This document shows, piece after piece, positions 63,149 to 64,000 of a DNA stretch of 64,000 nt. Position 1 is the first letter of the stretch; the number at the start of each line of letters is the position of its first letter. Made by a program: the position numbers and the translations under genes. A model generated the notes under the pieces. The model was not told where the DNA came from, did not search any database, and worked only from the letters and a program-made list of their open reading frames with translations. The DNA comes from Vibrio sp. RE86 (GTDB taxonomy: Bacteria; Pseudomonadota; Gammaproteobacteria; Enterobacterales; Vibrionaceae): assembly GCF_013114545.1 (NCBI RefSeq), contig NZ_VTXI01000009.1, positions 124,001-188,000 of the forward strand. The letters run 5' to 3'.

Positions 63149-64000
63149 TTATTTAACTGGTTTTAGGTCCAGTACGTGTAGTAGACGCTCTGGGATACCA
63201 GCCCAAATGTTTGGACGGCCTTTTGGATTTTCTTCGTTCCACCAACCAGTAAAGCGAGTTGTGTTGTATTGGAACATGTAAGCACCAGACATTACTGGAA
63301 TCGTTACTTGGTCAGAAGCAATGATTTGCTGGATACCGTGAGCGATTTCTAGCTGTTCGTTCTTATCAGCAGTCTTGTAGAAGCTGTTTAGAAGACCATC
63401 TAGCTTGTCGTTCTTGTAGTAGTGCATTGCAAAACGAGGCATACCGTCGCCAGACTGTAGCTCTGAGTTGTAAGCACTGTTCCAGTATAGGTGTGGATCC
63501 GCGCCGTGGAAGTAGTTGGTGTAAGCTACGTCATACGTTGCTTCAAGCATTGCTTGGTTGTACACAGAGAAATCTGGAGTACGAGCTTTTGCTTTGATAC
63601 CTACTTCTGCTAGCTGCTCAACTGCTAGCTGAACTGTGTTGTTAAAGTCAGTCCAACCATTAGGAGATTGAATCAGAAGCTCGAAAGACTTACCTGATGG
63701 AGTGTCAACGAAACCATCTTTGTTTACGTCTTTAAAGCCTGCTTTTTCTAGAAGCTCTTTAGCGCCTTCAACGTTGTATGTGTTGAAGCCTTGGTATTTC
63801 TTGTGCGTGCCTTCGTCAGACCAAGTCTTAAACGCGTAACCTAGACCAGATGCGAAGTCATTCACTGTACCGCCACCGTAGAACGCGATATCGATGATAG
63901 TTTGACGGTCAAGAGCCATAGAGAATGCGCGACGGAAGTCTACGTTAGTTAGTGCTTCGTTTTTAGCAGCGTCTGGGTGCTTGAAATTAACTACGAACGC
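63149..64000 (-). CDS. Chitin-disaccharide solute-binding protein (family 5), 5' end outside window
   Basis: C-terminal part of an extracellular solute-binding protein of the oligopeptide/sugar class. The frame is open to the right edge; from 64000 it reads AFVVNFKHPDAAKNEALTNV, then DFRRAFSMALDRQ, a typical family 5 core segment. The visible 283 codons end at LDLKPVK. In V. cholerae the gene at this place encodes the periplasmic (GlcNAc)2-binding protein CBP, which also controls the chitin sensor ChiS; the same role is inferred here. Signal peptide and N-terminus lie beyond the window. Confidence 0.88.
   Translation of the reverse strand, partial: AFVVNFKHPDAAKNEALTNVDFRRAFSMALDRQTIIDIAFYGGGTVNDFASGLGYAFKTWSDEGTHKKYQGFNTYNVEGAKELLEKAGFKDVNKDGFVDTPSGKSFELLIQSPNGWTDFNNTVQLAVEQLAEVGIKAKARTPDFSVYNQAMLEATYDVAYTNYFHGADPHLYWNSAYNSELQSGDGMPRFAMHYYKNDKLDGLLNSFYKTADKNEQLEIAHGIQQIIASDQVTIPVMSGAYMFQYNTTRFTGWWNEENPKGRPNIWAGIPERLLHVLDLKPVK

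Overview
The window is a gene-dense, mostly core stretch of a Vibrio large chromosome. The main evidence is a LuxR/OpaR/SmcR/HapR-type quorum-sensing master regulator, a pilABCD locus, a three-lipoyl-domain AceF, and a chitin-disaccharide catabolic operon with an N,N'-diacetylchitobiose phosphorylase. Gene order matches what I recall of the V. cholerae and V. parahaemolyticus blocks. The species cannot be fixed from the window. No rRNA, tRNA, prophage, CRISPR array or transposase gene was seen.

Layout. 1-6052 (minus): coaE (3' end outside the window), the type IV pilus genes pilD-pilC-pilB-pilA, and nadC. 6117-10982: ampD, fldB (minus), then xerD-dsbC-recJ. 10983-18502: the pyruvate dehydrogenase locus pdhR-aceE-aceF-lpdA, with two perfect PdhR palindromes upstream. 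18601-20846: luxR (minus), hpt, and carbonic anhydrase can (minus). 21228-25783: a SulP transporter, the YadGH-type ABC exporter and a lipid A-type acyltransferase. 25824-31744 (minus): panC-panB-folK-pcnB, gluQ, dksA, sfsA. 32071-42688: hrpB-mrcB, a patatin/POTRA/beta-barrel protein, acnB, yacL. 42691-48515: glnK-amtB with a sigma-54/NtrC-type control region, then the ferric iron transporter fbpABC. 48512-64000 (minus): a GGDEF diguanylate cyclase, then the chitin-disaccharide operon read from the right edge: solute-binding protein (5' end outside the window), two permeases, two ATPases, GH9, glucosamine kinase, GH20, chitobiose phosphorylase and a phosphohexomutase.

How the genes work together. 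Periplasmic (GlcNAc)2/(GlcN)2-type sugars would be imported by the Opp/Dpp-like ABC system. In the cytoplasm they would be split by phosphorolysis (ChbP), hydrolysis (GH20) and a GH9 exo-glucosaminidase candidate. The products would be fed to central metabolism by the kinase and the mutase. The pdh genes and acnB carry carbon into the TCA cycle, glnK-amtB handles ammonium scarcity, and fbpABC handles iron.

The non-coding DNA holds most of the less expected signals. These are a 266-bp MITE-like element with perfect 19-bp terminal inverted repeats between sfsA and hrpB, three members of a dispersed palindromic repeat family, and another 71-bp imperfect palindrome before fbpB. There is also an NtrC-type enhancer embedded in the yacL terminator hairpin, a Qrr-target-like luxR leader, a short ORF with a strong Shine-Dalgarno overlapping the acnB start, and hairpins inside the chitin operon. 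I found no clearly undescribed multi-gene system. The window reads as well-known Vibrio core genes with interesting regulatory and repeat structure.
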